From NCBI GenBank assembly GCA_000773965.1, contig JRUP01000010.1:1-64000 (forward strand): 64,000 nt of DNA. The letters run 5' to 3'. The translations under genes were made by a program, and so were the position numbers. Numbering within the stretch: position 1 is the first letter of the stretch; each line of letters starts with the position of its first letter. A model generated the notes under the pieces. That model searched no databases. It saw only the letters and a list, made by a program, of their open reading frames with translations, and was not told the DNA's origin. This DNA is from Enterobacter cancerogenus (GTDB taxonomy: Bacteria > Pseudomonadota > Gammaproteobacteria > Enterobacterales > Enterobacteriaceae). Shown here one piece after another: positions 8,978-18,902 of the stretch.

Positions 8978-10318
8978 TTATTCATCAGCCAGCGGCTTGC
9001 CGGCGGTCTCTTTCAGATACAGCGCGCTGATCAGCGTCAGTGCTGCGGTGAAAATCACCATGTAGCTTGGGATGCTGGCGATACCGGTCATGCCGATTAT
9101 CCAGGTCATCAGCAGGGGTGCGGAACCGCCGAAGATCACCGTCGAGAGATTGAAGCCAATGCTGTAGGCGCTGTAACGCACGTTGGTCGGGAACATCTCT
9201 GCCAGCGTGGCCTGAATCACGCCCGCGTGTCCGGCGAAGGCGAAGGCCAGTAGAATGGATGCCATGCAGGCCAGCGGGAACATACCGAGCGTCAGTAACC
9301 AGAAGCACGGCCACGCCAGTACGGCCATGGCAATCGCGGAGGCAATCAACAGCGGTTTTCGGCCGAGGCGATCGGAAAGCCACGCCATCAGCGGGATGGC
9401 ACCGACGATGGTTAACAGACCGCAGGCCGTCACCATCAGGCTCTGAATCTGCTGGAAGTGCATCACCTTATTGAGATAAGTCGGCATGTAGACAAACAGA
9501 ATGTAATAACCTGGGCCGTTCACGGCTGGCAGGGTGATGGCCAGACCAATCGCTTTCAGATGGCGTTTTGAGGAGAGTACTTCGCGGATCGGGTTACGCA
9601 CTACGCGCTTGCTGGCCTTCACCATCTGGAAATGCGGCGTATCTTCGATGCGGGTTCGGATGTAGACGCCAATCAGCGCCATTGGAATGGCCAGCAGGAA
9701 CGGGATACGCCACATCCAGCTGTTCATGGCATCGACACCAAACACGTTGATTAAGCCGCTGATTAACAGGCTGCCGAACAGCAGCGCGATAAAGGAACCC
9801 ATCACCAGCGGCGACATCACTACTGCACGACGATGGTCTTCCGCATACTCCGCCACAAAAGAACCGGCCCCGGACACTTCACCACCGGCGGAGAACCCCT
9901 GCACGATGCGCAGCAGGATCAGCAACGTGGGTGCGGCCCAGCCGATGCTTTCATAACTCGGCAACAGGCCTATCGCGGCGGTTGCCAGTGAAATCATCAG
10001 TAACAGGATCGCCAGCAGTTTTTGGCGTCCAATTTTGTCACCGAGGTAACCACAAATCACGCCACCAAACGGACGCACCACAAAGCTGACGGTGAAGCCG
10101 ACATAGGTGAGCATCAATCCGGCATCGCTGGTGTTCATGTCACTGGCGGCAAACACCAGCACCAGTGAACTCACCAGCAAGCCGTAAATTCCGTAGTCAT
10201 ACCACTCTACAAACGAACCGACTCCGCCTGCGATTGACGCGCGGCGTACAACGTTGTTCTTCGTCTTTCCATCCTTCGGCAGTGCGTAATCCATTGTTGC
10301 GGCATGTGATTTCGTCAT
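8978..10318 (-). CDS. MFS transporter, metabolite:H+ symporter (MHS) type
   Basis: A 446-residue permease with about 12 membrane segments. The N-terminal signature GSFVEWYDYGIYGLL and the loop 2-3 motif GDKIGRQK with RPFGGVICGYLGDKIG place it in the MHS group, with the sugar-porter family (KgtP, ShiA, ProP relatives). It probably imports an organic acid or zwitterion by proton symport. It lies 63 bases after the RraA-like gene and 40 bases before hyuA, so it is the likely entry step for the substrate of the cluster. Confidence 0.92.
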   Translation of the reverse strand: MTKSHAATMDYALPKDGKTKNNVVRRASIAGGVGSFVEWYDYGIYGLLVSSLVLVFAASDMNTSDAGLMLTYVGFTVSFVVRPFGGVICGYLGDKIGRQKLLAILLLMISLATAAIGLLPSYESIGWAAPTLLILLRIVQGFSAGGEVSGAGSFVAEYAEDHRRAVVMSPLVMGSFIALLFGSLLISGLINVFGVDAMNSWMWRIPFLLAIPMALIGVYIRTRIEDTPHFQMVKASKRVVRNPIREVLSSKRHLKAIGLAITLPAVNGPGYYILFVYMPTYLNKVMHFQQIQSLMVTACGLLTIVGAIPLMAWLSDRLGRKPLLIASAIAMAVLAWPCFWLLTLGMFPLACMASILLAFAFAGHAGVIQATLAEMFPTNVRYSAYSIGFNLSTVIFGGSAPLLMTWIIGMTGIASIPSYMVIFTAALTLISALYLKETAGKPLADE

Positions 10319-10381
10319 CTGTTTTGCCCTGAGTTAAGCGTGATTAATCCCCGGAAGGCCTTAAACGGTATTGGCCTGACT

Positions 10382-11014
10382 TTATTTATATTGACGGGTC
10401 ACTTCCGCCGTCATTTCTGCTTCACGTCGGGCAACTTCGCGCACTTCCGCCAATACCGCCTCTGCGCGCCAGAAAGGAATGACAATGATGCCGTCGTCAT
10501 CACCCACCACAATATCGCCTGCGGCACATACCACGCCGCCAATCGCCACCGGCTCACCGATCACGCCCGGACCATTTTTGAACGGGCCAGCAGGAGAAAC
10601 GCCGCGACAGAAGGTCGGTAAACCCGTCGATTCAATCACTTTGCGGTCACGCACTGCACCATCAATCACCTGTGCGACGGCGCCCGCATGCTGAAATCGC
10701 TGGGTGAGTTGTTCACCCACCAGGGCGCGGTCAATGTGGCCCTGGCCATTGATCATCATCACATCGCCTGGCTGGATATAATCCAGTGAACGAATAACGG
10801 CAGCGTTATCGCCGGGCGTGACCAGTACAGGAAAAGCAAAGCCGACGAACGCGGTGTGGGTGGTGACCGGAACGATCCCGGCATCGCACATGTTCAGTCT
10901 TTCCATTGCATCACCAATATTGGCAACGGGAAAATCAGCGAATGCGGCAAGCCATTTTTTATCGGGACGGTTCCATGCTTCTGGAATACGGACGTAAGCT
11001 GTTTCGAGTGCCAT
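10382..11014 (-). CDS. RraA family protein, probable oxo-acid aldolase
   Basis: The protein belongs to the RraA/HMG-CHA aldolase family (210 residues). The metal and substrate motif VIDGAVRDRKVIESTGLPTF, with its Arg and Asp, is near residues 115-134, and a glycine-rich entry PGDVMMINGQGHIDRALVG precedes it. Members with the intact R-D pair are divalent-metal class II aldolases/decarboxylases acting on 4-hydroxy-2-oxo acids. Others only bind RNase E. The catalytic-type motif and the operon favour the enzyme. ATG 11014 follows AAGGTGG by five bases and is preferred over the upstream GTG. It is the first gene of the array. Confidence 0.85.
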   Translation of the reverse strand: MALETAYVRIPEAWNRPDKKWLAAFADFPVANIGDAMERLNMCDAGIVPVTTHTAFVGFAFPVLVTPGDNAAVIRSLDYIQPGDVMMINGQGHIDRALVGEQLTQRFQHAGAVAQVIDGAVRDRKVIESTGLPTFCRGVSPAGPFKNGPGVIGEPVAIGGVVCAAGDIVVGDDDGIIVIPFWRAEAVLAEVREVARREAEMTAEVTRQYK

Positions 11015-11632
11015 GCCAACCACCTTTTAAGTGAAAAGTATTTATCAAGTGAGAATGTTTTATCACTTTTAAATTTGCGTTAGCAATACGCTTATCAGGA
11101 TGAAAATGTGGTTTTTTAGCTGAGTTTTGGAAGCTTTCCATGAAGGGTTTCTAGCGTATTGCCATGAAGTTAATGACTATTTTCTGTTGGTTTCAATGGA
11201 TAAAAAACAGCCTGAATTTATAAATTCATTTCTATATTATTTTCTTATGAATTTATTTTGACGTCACGCACAAAAATAGCACGCCAATGGTTAAATATGA
11301 CGATCGCATCACAATAATGGTGCATTGAGTTATAATTTTTTAGCTATATCTCTCTTTAGAAGGGCTATTTCCCATTACTACATTACCGATTAACTGCACC
11401 GTTTAAGGGCAACCCTAACTGCGGTGAAAACAATTGACCGCCTACAGCTTATTCCTCGGCAGTTCGTCGAGTGGCTTTTCACACACGGCGTAAATTATCA
11501 TTTTCAGCTTCCAGGGCGTTTTTGTTAGCATTTTAGCGTGCGTATTAGTCGAGTTGCCTCGCGCTGTTAGTGTTTTCGCGTTATAGTGCGGATAAATTAC
11601 CGTTTTCAACTGAATGTTAAAGGAATCAGCCG
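11015..11632. promoter_or_regulatory. Gene-free divergent region between the catabolic operon and fic
   Basis: About 600 AT-rich bases separate the minus-strand rraA start and the plus-strand fic start. The operon promoter and any TetR operator should lie in the first 200 bases. The last 60 bases hold the fic leader with AAAGGA before its ATG. I saw no open frame longer than about 15 codons that looks coding, and no antitoxin-like gene before fic. No operator palindrome could be assigned by eye. Confidence 0.5.
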
Positions 11633-13162
11633 ATGCTGGTGGGATTTAAGGCGCTCTGCAAGCGCTATCACATTGAACTGGTTCAGCCACTTCGCGTGGA
11701 ATCGGCTATTGGCACGGTTCGCGCCACCCATGAGAACCAGGGATGCATCGAAAAGCGCTATCCTCCGAGCTATCAACCTGACGATAGCTTCTCAGGCCAT
11801 TTTGCGTTTGGCCTCAAATATGAAGAGATCCATCTGGAGTTTTTTGCCCGGCTCTTCGCTGCCATCGGCCCTGAACCGATCGAAAGCTGGTGCCTGCGCG
11901 AGCCCTTTGGCCAATACGCACGCCGTACTGGCTTTCTCTATGAATGGCTAACAGGTAACACGCTCACCAACGTGCCCGATGTCGCTAACGGCGGGTATAT
12001 TACGGCGATTTCCGCGAAGGACTATCTGACGCGCACCTCAGCGATCAAGAATAAACGCTGGCGTATCAATGATAACTTACCCGGCTCGCCTGACTTCTGC
12101 CCTGTGGTTCGCCGCACGCCTGAGATTGAGAATGCCATTGCCTTTGATGTCACGGCAGCACTGCATGAACTGGATGATACTTTCGGCGCAGATATTCTGC
12201 TGCGAACCGCCAGCTGGCTGACCTTCAAGGAATCCCGTGCCAGCTTTTTAATTGAGAAAGAGGCGGAGCAGGCCGATCGTATTCAGCGTTTCGCCCATGT
12301 GATTGCGCAATATTGCGGCCAGATCGATGACCCGCTCAGTGATGAAAGCCTGCATATTCTGCAAAGAGGCATTCTCGGTCACGAGGCGTTGGGACTGGGG
12401 CTGCGTCGCTCGCCGGTGTTTGTCGGACAGGCCACGATGCGCGAAGATATCGTGCATTACGTGGCGCCGCAGTTTGAAGATTTGCCGCAGTTTATGCGCG
12501 GATTGCAGGAGTTTGAGCTCGCCACCCGTGGCGCCGAGCCTCTGGCCAGAGCGGGCGTGATTGCCTTCGGCTTTGTGTATATTCATCCGATGCGCGACGG
12601 GAATGGCCGTATTCACCGCTTCCTGATTAATGACTCATTAATCCGCGACGGCGCCATTCCTGAAGGCGTTATCCTGCCGGTCTCGGCCAGCATCACCAGC
12701 TCACTGGATTTCCGTGTTGGCTATGACCGCACGCTGGAAGTGTTCTCCAAACGCCTGATGCGCCGCTATGCCACCTCATGCCATTTTGGTGAGATTGTGA
12801 CCTATGACGACGGTACACCGAGCAACTTCACCTTCGCCGACTACGAAGATGCGCGTTACGCCTGGCGCTACCCGGATTTGACCTCTCACGTGTTGTACAC
12901 CGCGAAAGTGATTGAGCACACCGTGCGAGTCGAAATGGCAGATGAAGCCAGATTGCTGACAATATTCCAGAAGGCGCAGGAGAGGCTGAAGGAAGTGCTG
13001 GAGATGCCGGATCAGGATGCGAATCGGATAATCCGATCATTGAAAGAGAATGGCTGGCAGGTGTCAGGAAAGTTGAGAAAGGAGTATCCGCCGCTAGAGG
13101 ATACGGCAAGGGCGGAGAAGATTGTTGAGGCGGTCAAGTCGGCGTTTGACGAGGGGAGTTAA
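11633..13162 (+). CDS. Fic domain protein (predicted AMPylating/nucleotidylating enzyme)
   Basis: The 509-residue protein has a central Fic core with the motif HPMRDGNGRIHR (about residues 320-331), matching HxFx(D/E)GNGRxxR with the catalytic His and the Arg that binds phosphates. Fic enzymes transfer AMP or another phosphate-containing group to hydroxyl side chains of target proteins. The N-terminal ~150 residues include EKRYPPSYQPDDSFSGHFAFGLKYE and may be a recognition domain. The C-terminal ~130 residues are helical with charged repeats, possibly DNA or protein binding. I could not find a clear inhibitory S/TxxxE(G/N) motif inside the protein or a small antitoxin next to it. There are no membrane segments or signal peptide. 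Targets are unknown. Confidence 0.88.
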   Translation: MLVGFKALCKRYHIELVQPLRVESAIGTVRATHENQGCIEKRYPPSYQPDDSFSGHFAFGLKYEEIHLEFFARLFAAIGPEPIESWCLREPFGQYARRTGFLYEWLTGNTLTNVPDVANGGYITAISAKDYLTRTSAIKNKRWRINDNLPGSPDFCPVVRRTPEIENAIAFDVTAALHELDDTFGADILLRTASWLTFKESRASFLIEKEAEQADRIQRFAHVIAQYCGQIDDPLSDESLHILQRGILGHEALGLGLRRSPVFVGQATMREDIVHYVAPQFEDLPQFMRGLQEFELATRGAEPLARAGVIAFGFVYIHPMRDGNGRIHRFLINDSLIRDGAIPEGVILPVSASITSSLDFRVGYDRTLEVFSKRLMRRYATSCHFGEIVTYDDGTPSNFTFADYEDARYAWRYPDLTSHVLYTAKVIEHTVRVEMADEARLLTIFQKAQERLKEVLEMPDQDANRIIRSLKENGWQVSGKLRKEYPPLEDTARAEKIVEAVKSAFDEGS

Positions 13163-13216
13163 GAACAGTTGGGTTGGACGCAATTCTGAACATAAACGCC
13201 CTTACAGGAGAACTGC

Positions 13217-14212
13217 ATGCATCATATTGATGTGCAAGTGTTGAACGCAGCACTGGCATGGGCTGAGGAGCATCCGGTGTGGCTATGTACGGTGCTCAGG
13301 ACCTTTGGCTCGTCCCCGCGCCCGCCAGGCGCAATGATGGTGATCAGAAGCGATGGTCGCTATTGCGGCTCGCTGTCGGGCGGGTGCGTGGAAGAAAGCT
13401 TTATCGCCCGAATTGGCGACGATATTTTTTCCTTGCCCAGCCAGATTGTGCGTTATGGAGACGGTGGCTTTGAGCCGGACCAGGCGCTGCCCTGCGGAGG
13501 CGCGCTGGACATCCTGGTGGAAAAGTTGATGCCGGGTAAAGCGTCGCTCGGCTACCTGCGCCAGATGATGTCAGCGTTGACGGGGCCGCATTCCGTGGTA
13601 AAAGCGCTGACAATACCCGAACCGTGCCGTTCGCTGCTACCTGGGGGGTATCTGAGCCGGACGCATACTCAGGTACAGGGCGCGAACATCGTGCTGACGT
13701 TGTGCGCCCCTCCCAGGGTGGTCATTGCGGGCCTCTCCAGCGTCGCACTCTACTGCGCTAACTTTGCTCAGGCTTTAGGGTTTGAAACACTGGTGTGTGA
13801 GCACCGCGAGGATGTACTGCTGAATCTGGCCGATCAACTTGATGACTCTGTGAAGTTAATCAAGCAGTTTCCCGCTAGCTATCTTGAACGTGAAGGGTGT
13901 CACTCAGGCACCGCGATTCTTTCCCTTACCCATGACCCTCGCATCGACGATCTCACGATGATGGAGGCTGTAAATCTGCCCGCTTTTTATATCGGCGCCA
14001 TGGGATCGCAGAACAACAGTCTGAGGCGAAAAGAGCGGTTAGTCAGGATTGGCGAACTGAATCCCGAAGAAATTAACCGGATTCATGCCCCGATTGGGAT
14101 GGATATTGGCAGCAAAACACCCGCGGAGATCGCGCTATCCATTATGGCCGATGTCGTTAGCCACAAAAATGGTTTGATGGGCTCACCGCAGGACAAGGAG
14201 GGCGCATCGTGA
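13217..14212 (+). CDS. XdhC/CoxF family molybdoenzyme maturation protein (PaoD-like)
   Basis: The 331-residue XdhC-family protein has the N-terminal domain signature TVLRTFGSSPRPPGAMM, followed by SGGCVEESFI and the cysteine in LPCGGALDILVE. Its C-terminal Rossmann-like XdhC_C domain ends in GAMGSQNNSLRRKERL and IGMDIGSKTPAEIALSIMADV. In E. coli PaoD, and in XdhC generally, this protein binds the molybdenum cofactor, protects it and hands it to the apo-oxidase after sulfuration. It overlaps the next gene by GTGA and points toward the oxidase genes, so the two sets are convergent. The partner is almost certainly the oxidase at 14851-18637. Confidence 0.9.
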   Translation: MHHIDVQVLNAALAWAEEHPVWLCTVLRTFGSSPRPPGAMMVIRSDGRYCGSLSGGCVEESFIARIGDDIFSLPSQIVRYGDGGFEPDQALPCGGALDILVEKLMPGKASLGYLRQMMSALTGPHSVVKALTIPEPCRSLLPGGYLSRTHTQVQGANIVLTLCAPPRVVIAGLSSVALYCANFAQALGFETLVCEHREDVLLNLADQLDDSVKLIKQFPASYLEREGCHSGTAILSLTHDPRIDDLTMMEAVNLPAFYIGAMGSQNNSLRRKERLVRIGELNPEEINRIHAPIGMDIGSKTPAEIALSIMADVVSHKNGLMGSPQDKEGAS

Positions 14213-14781
14213 ATATTGCCATTCTGGTCATGGCCGCTGGGTACAGCCGTCGTTTCAGACAACCCGGCCGGGGAAATAAACTCGCTGCGGTAATGCAGGG
14301 GAAGCCAGTGCTACAGCATACGCTGGAAAATGTGCGGGCTACTGGTCTTGACTGCTATGTGGTGGCTCGGGCTGAAGACAGGCAACTGCATGCGTTGATG
14401 TCGGAGGAACGTATCGTGCGCTGTTCAAGTGAGGGGCTGGGGGAATCTATCGCGGCGGGCGTTAACGCCACAGCAGATTATGACGGATGGTTAATTACCC
14501 TCGCGGATATGCCTTTTATCCAGCCCTCCAGCTATCAAACAGTCAGTGAAGCGCTGCGCAACGCCCGATCGGTACGCGCACAAGTCGATGGCATACAGGG
14601 TCATCCCGTCGGTTTTCAGCAATCTTTTTACTCTCAGCTTTGCGCATTACAGGGAGACAAAGGGGCGAGGGAATTGTTGAACGCTGATGCTGTCACATTA
14701 GTTGACTTAACCGATCGCGGCTGCATCACGGATATTGATACTATTGAGGATATGACGCGGGCTAATCAGGCTGAAGGTTGA
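14209..14781 (+). CDS. MobA-like NTP transferase, probable molybdopterin cytidylyltransferase (MocA-like)
   Basis: A nucleotidyltransferase of 190 residues. It has the N-terminal nucleotide-binding motif LVMAAGYSRRFRQPGRGNKL, then LITLADMPFI with the metal-binding Asp, and GHPVGFQQSFY near residue 137. MocA-type enzymes add CMP to molybdopterin to make the dinucleotide cofactor used by xanthine-oxidase-family enzymes such as PaoABC. The GTG start overlaps the XdhC stop, so the two are coupled. Guanylyl specificity (MobA) is unlikely given the context. Confidence 0.85.
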   Translation: MNIAILVMAAGYSRRFRQPGRGNKLAAVMQGKPVLQHTLENVRATGLDCYVVARAEDRQLHALMSEERIVRCSSEGLGESIAAGVNATADYDGWLITLADMPFIQPSSYQTVSEALRNARSVRAQVDGIQGHPVGFQQSFYSQLCALQGDKGARELLNADAVTLVDLTDRGCITDIDTIEDMTRANQAEG

Positions 14782-14850
14782 TCTGGCTAAGAGACAGACC
14801 CGTTGCACGGACTTGCAGACCGCACAGCGGGTAAATTTATTTGGCGAGCG

Positions 14851-17049
14851 TTAAGCGGTCTGGGGTAAAGCTGCTAAGAGTTTATCCAGCGTAACCGGAT
14901 AATCTCTGACCCTGACACCCGTCGCGTTGTAAATCGCGTTTACAATGGCTGCACCGACACCGCATAATCCCAGTTCACCCACGCCTTTGGCTTTCATCGG
15001 TGAAGAGACCGGATCGGTATCATCAAGGAAGATGACTTCCTGCTCGGGAACATCCGCATGAACGGGAACCTCGTAGTTTGCCATATCGTGATTCACAAAC
15101 AATCCCAATCGGGTATCCACCGCCAGTTCTTCCATCAGCGCGCCACCTAATCCCATTGTCATCGCGCCAATGACCTGACTTCGCGCGGTTTTGGGATTGA
15201 GTATTCGACCTGCCGCACAGACGGCCAACATGCGGCGTACCCGCACTTCCCCTGTATAAACATCTACGGCCACCTCAGCAAAATGCCCGGCAAACGTGGA
15301 TTGCTGATACTGCTGATCGAGGTCGCCAAACTCAATCGTGTCTTCTGCCGTCAGAGTGCCATTAGCCGCTGCCGCAGAAAGCGGGACGCTGCGATGACCT
15401 GAGCGAACTTCGCCCTCCACGAACTCGGCTTCATCAGGGTTGATGCCGAGTGCTGTTGCTACCTGTTCTCGAAGCTTGACGCAGGCGGCATAAACGCCTG
15501 CCGTCGACGTGTTCGCACCCCACTGACCACCGGACCCCGCTGAGACCGGGAAAGCGGAATCTCCCAGTTTCACTGCTACTTGTTCAAGGGGCACGCCCAT
15601 CATTTCTGCCGCCGTCTGGGCGATGATGGTGTAGCTACCAGTGCCAATATCTGTCATGTCGGTTTCGACGGTGACGATGCCATGCGCATCCAGGTGCACC
15701 CGTGCGCCAGAAGGGGCGAGGAGATTGTTGCGGAATCCAGCGGCTACGCCTAAGCCCACCAGCCAGCGCCCGTCTCTTACCTGGGCAGGTAACGGATTAC
15801 GCTTTTGCCAGCCGAATTTTTCTGAACCGGTGCGCAGACACTCAATCAGCTGGCGGCGCGAGAAGGGGCGTTTGGCATCAGCGGGATCAACCTGAGTATC
15901 ATTCAGGATGCGGAATTCCACCGGATCGATGCCGGCTTTCTCCGCTATCTCATCCATCGCCATTTCCAGCGCCATTAACCCCGGCGCTTCACCCGGCGCG
16001 CGCATCGCATTGCCTTCCGGCAGATCAAGCGTTGCCAGACGCAGGCCGGTCAGACGGTTAGCGCCGGCATAGAGGAGTTCCGTCTGTTGCACGGCGGTCT
16101 CTGGCGTGCCGTTCGGCAAGTTACCCGACCAGCTAATATGCGAGATGCCCGTGATATGCCAGGATTTGTCGGTACCGATGCGAATATGCTGGTGCGTAGC
16201 GGGACGATGAGTGGTGTTATTAGGGATCATTGGCCGGGGGAGCATCACTTTCACCGGACGTTTCACAACGCGAGCACCCAACGCTGCCAGCAGGGCATCA
16301 CTGCGCAGAAACAACTTCCCGCCAAAACCACCTCCAATATAAGGCGACAGCACCCGCACTTTTTCCAGCGGCAGGTTTAGCGTCTTCGCAAGATCGGATC
16401 GGCACCAGTTTATCATCTGGTTCGACGTCCACACCGTTACCTTGTCCTTGTCCCACATGGCCATAGAAGCATGCGGTTCCATGGCCATGTGACTCTGATC
16501 CGGCGTGCTATAGGTTTCATCCAGCACAAACGCCGCTTCGCTCAGGGCACGATCCACATCCCCCACGGTTTTATCCGGCGTACTTTCCGGTGGCGTCGTC
16601 ACGGTGGGTATTTCATGATCAAGGCTGTAAGCGCCTTCTTCTTGCTGATAGCTGACCTCCACCAGCTGGGCCGCCGCTCGCGCCTGTTCAAACGTTTCCG
16701 CGACAACCAATGCAACGGCCTGATGGTAATGTTCAATACGGTATTCAGCCAGCAACGTTGCCGTGTTCATCTCTCCCTTGCTGAGTTTGCCCGCATTTTT
16801 GGCGGTAACAACGCCTAACACGCCCGGTGCGCTTTCTGCGGCTTCGGTATTCAGTGAGGTAATTTTACCTTTGGCAATGGGGCTGCCCACCACATACCCA
16901 TACGTGACGTCAGGCGCCTCATCATGCCATTCATAGGCGTAAGGCGCGCTGCCGGTTGTTTTTAATGGCCCATCGATGCGATCAAGCGGACGGCCAACGT
17001 ATCTGAGCTGGTCGATGGGATTCAACCCGGCGGGTTTCTCAAATTTCAT
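14851..17049 (-). CDS. paoC: Aldehyde oxidoreductase molybdenum-binding subunit PaoC-like
   Basis: The 732-residue large subunit of a xanthine-oxidase-family enzyme, closest in my recognition to E. coli PaoC (YagR). The substrate domain has [25 protein letters not shown] at the N-terminus. Cofactor segments include [24 protein letters not shown], and [16 protein letters not shown]. The C-terminal [20 protein letters not shown] contains the catalytic Glu. It overlaps the paoB-like gene by ATGA. The enzyme oxidises aldehydes (aromatic in E. coli) to acids with molybdopterin cytosine dinucleotide. Confidence 0.92.
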   Translation of the reverse strand: MKFEKPAGLNPIDQLRYVGRPLDRIDGPLKTTGSAPYAYEWHDEAPDVTYGYVVGSPIAKGKITSLNTEAAESAPGVLGVVTAKNAGKLSKGEMNTATLLAEYRIEHYHQAVALVVAETFEQARAAAQLVEVSYQQEEGAYSLDHEIPTVTTPPESTPDKTVGDVDRALSEAAFVLDETYSTPDQSHMAMEPHASMAMWDKDKVTVWTSNQMINWCRSDLAKTLNLPLEKVRVLSPYIGGGFGGKLFLRSDALLAALGARVVKRPVKVMLPRPMIPNNTTHRPATHQHIRIGTDKSWHITGISHISWSGNLPNGTPETAVQQTELLYAGANRLTGLRLATLDLPEGNAMRAPGEAPGLMALEMAMDEIAEKAGIDPVEFRILNDTQVDPADAKRPFSRRQLIECLRTGSEKFGWQKRNPLPAQVRDGRWLVGLGVAAGFRNNLLAPSGARVHLDAHGIVTVETDMTDIGTGSYTIIAQTAAEMMGVPLEQVAVKLGDSAFPVSAGSGGQWGANTSTAGVYAACVKLREQVATALGINPDEAEFVEGEVRSGHRSVPLSAAAANGTLTAEDTIEFGDLDQQYQQSTFAGHFAEVAVDVYTGEVRVRRMLAVCAAGRILNPKTARSQVIGAMTMGLGGALMEELAVDTRLGLFVNHDMANYEVPVHADVPEQEVIFLDDTDPVSSPMKAKGVGELGLCGVGAAIVNAIYNATGVRVRDYPVTLDKLLAALPQTA

Positions 17050-18002
17050 GCTTTTGCCCTCGATTCTGCCAGCACTGAAGCCAGAGTGCGCTTCGCCAGT
17101 ACCAGCTTGAATTGGTTATCCGCCGTAGGTTGTGCACCCTCAAACAACTTATCGAAAACCGGCTGAGTACCATTGGGCAGTTCGCTGTCTGCCAACGCCC
17201 GTCGCCAGGGTTGATGCGCCACACCCCCGACGGCGATCCTTCCTGTGTGATCACGCTGTACGATGGCCGCTACGGAAACCAGTGCAAATGCATAAGAGGC
17301 GCGATCGCGAACCTTACGGTAGATATGCGTGCCTCCCACTGGCGGCGGCAGGACCACCGCAGTGATAAATTCGCCCGCATTAAGCACCGTCTCAAGATGA
17401 GGCGTCTGACCCGGCGCGCGGTAGAAATCATTAATAGGAATCGCGCGCTCGCTGCCATCCGGGCTGACCGTTTCGATAGTTGCATCCAGCAGACGCATTG
17501 CCACGGCCATGTCGCTGGGATGTGTTGCAAGACAATCTTGACTGGCGCCGATAACAGCAAGCTGGCGGCTGTAACCCCCAAGCGCCGCACAGCCGCTGCC
17601 GGGCAGACGCTTATTACAGGGCTGGTTGGTGTCATAGAAATAAGGACAGCGCGTGCGTTGGAGCAGGTTTCCTGCCGTCGTCGCCTGATTGCGTAACTGA
17701 CCAGACGCACCTGCCAGTAACGCGCGTGAGAGCACCGCATAGCCCGTCCGCACACGCATGTCTGCGGCAAGGTCGGTATTTCGCACCAGTGCACCAATAC
17801 GCAGTCCGCCTTCGTCGGTGGGTTCAATCTTATCCAGTGCCAAACCGTTCACATCAATGAGATGAGCGGGGGTTTCGATCTCCAGCTTCATCAGATCGAG
17901 CAAATTGGTGCCTCCGGCAATAAACCTGGCACCGGGATTTTGCAGCGCGCGCGTGGCGGCTTCCAGGGAAGAGGTGACTTTTTCATAGCTGAAGGCTTTC
18001 AC
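17046..18002 (-). CDS. paoB: Aldehyde oxidoreductase FAD-binding subunit PaoB-like
   Basis: The 318-residue FAD subunit. The flavin-binding motif [17 protein letters not shown] is near residues 25-41, and [27 protein letters not shown] follows. The downstream stretch with [15 protein letters not shown] carries the cysteines that in E. coli PaoB bind an extra 4Fe-4S cluster. It lies between the 2Fe-2S and molybdenum subunit genes with 4-base overlaps on both sides, so the three are one translational unit. Confidence 0.92.
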   Translation of the reverse strand: MKAFSYEKVTSSLEAATRALQNPGARFIAGGTNLLDLMKLEIETPAHLIDVNGLALDKIEPTDEGGLRIGALVRNTDLAADMRVRTGYAVLSRALLAGASGQLRNQATTAGNLLQRTRCPYFYDTNQPCNKRLPGSGCAALGGYSRQLAVIGASQDCLATHPSDMAVAMRLLDATIETVSPDGSERAIPINDFYRAPGQTPHLETVLNAGEFITAVVLPPPVGGTHIYRKVRDRASYAFALVSVAAIVQRDHTGRIAVGGVAHQPWRRALADSELPNGTQPVFDKLFEGAQPTADNQFKLVLAKRTLASVLAESRAKA

Positions 18003-18637
18003 GATGTCTGACCCTCCGCGTATTCATCAATGGCGGCGAGGATGTTGGCATAGGCCCCGCAGCGGCAGATATTGCCGCTCATGCGCTCGCGAATTTCATC
18101 TGCATGTCGTGTCGGCTGTGCCAGCAGGTCCAGAGAAACGTGACTGGGTATGCCGTCTGCAATTTCCTTCAGAACCGCCACGGAAGAGCATATTTGTCCC
18201 GGCGTGCAGTATCCGCACTGATAGCCATCATGTTTGATGAAAGCAGCCTGAAGCGGGTGCAGATTGTCAGGCGTACCCAGGCCTTCAATGGTGGTGACCT
18301 CAACGTTTTGCTGCATTACCGCTAGTGTGAGGCACGCATTAATACGTCGCCCATCGACGATAACGGTACAGGCACCGCACTGACCGTGATCGCAGCCCTT
18401 TTTGGTTCCGGTGAGGTGCAGATGTTCGCGTAAAGCATCCAGCAGAGTGGTGCGGGTATCCAGATGGAGCGAACGTTCTTTACCATTCACTTTTAAACGT
18501 ACCGGCATCATGGCGGGTGGCGGTGTGGTAGCTAGCGCGTGCAGACTTAATGTGGTCGCAACTGAAGCGCTATTGGCTGTTGCGGCGTTTTCTCGATCAC
18601 GCTCCTGCTGGTGGTTGACATCATGTGGGGTGCTCAT
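17999..18637 (-). CDS. paoA: Aldehyde oxidoreductase 2Fe-2S subunit PaoA-like, without Tat signal
   Basis: The small subunit (212 residues) has a plant-type ferredoxin cluster in [14 protein letters not shown] plus INACL. A second 2Fe-2S domain has [15 protein letters not shown] and [18 protein letters not shown]. The start is firm: ATG 18637 follows GGAGG. E. coli PaoA is exported with its partners by a Tat signal containing RRDLIK. Here the first ~45 residues are polar, with no twin arginine and no hydrophobic core, although the part from [17 protein letters not shown] aligns. The complex is therefore probably cytoplasmic in this organism. It is the first gene of the paoABC-like operon. Confidence 0.92.
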   Translation of the reverse strand: MSTPHDVNHQQERDRENAATANSASVATTLSLHALATTPPPAMMPVRLKVNGKERSLHLDTRTTLLDALREHLHLTGTKKGCDHGQCGACTVIVDGRRINACLTLAVMQQNVEVTTIEGLGTPDNLHPLQAAFIKHDGYQCGYCTPGQICSSVAVLKEIADGIPSHVSLDLLAQPTRHADEIRERMSGNICRCGAYANILAAIDEYAEGQTS

Positions 18638-18902
18638 ACCCGGCCTCCAGTGACAAAATTAGGGTGCCTAAGGCACCTCAGTTTATAAGGTTTTTGTAAG
18701 CACTAAGCATAGACGTCAATTGGACATTGCGGGTGTGGCGGGCTATTTCTTCGCAGAAAGTAAGCGGAGCGAGAAATAAAACAATTTTTATATGACCGAT
18801 TTTAGAAATATACCGTATCGCTTATAAATTTGATTTCCCCGCATTGCTTGACGTAGCACTAGAATGTGCCGTAATGATGATTTGATAAATTGGGAAATCG
18901 TT

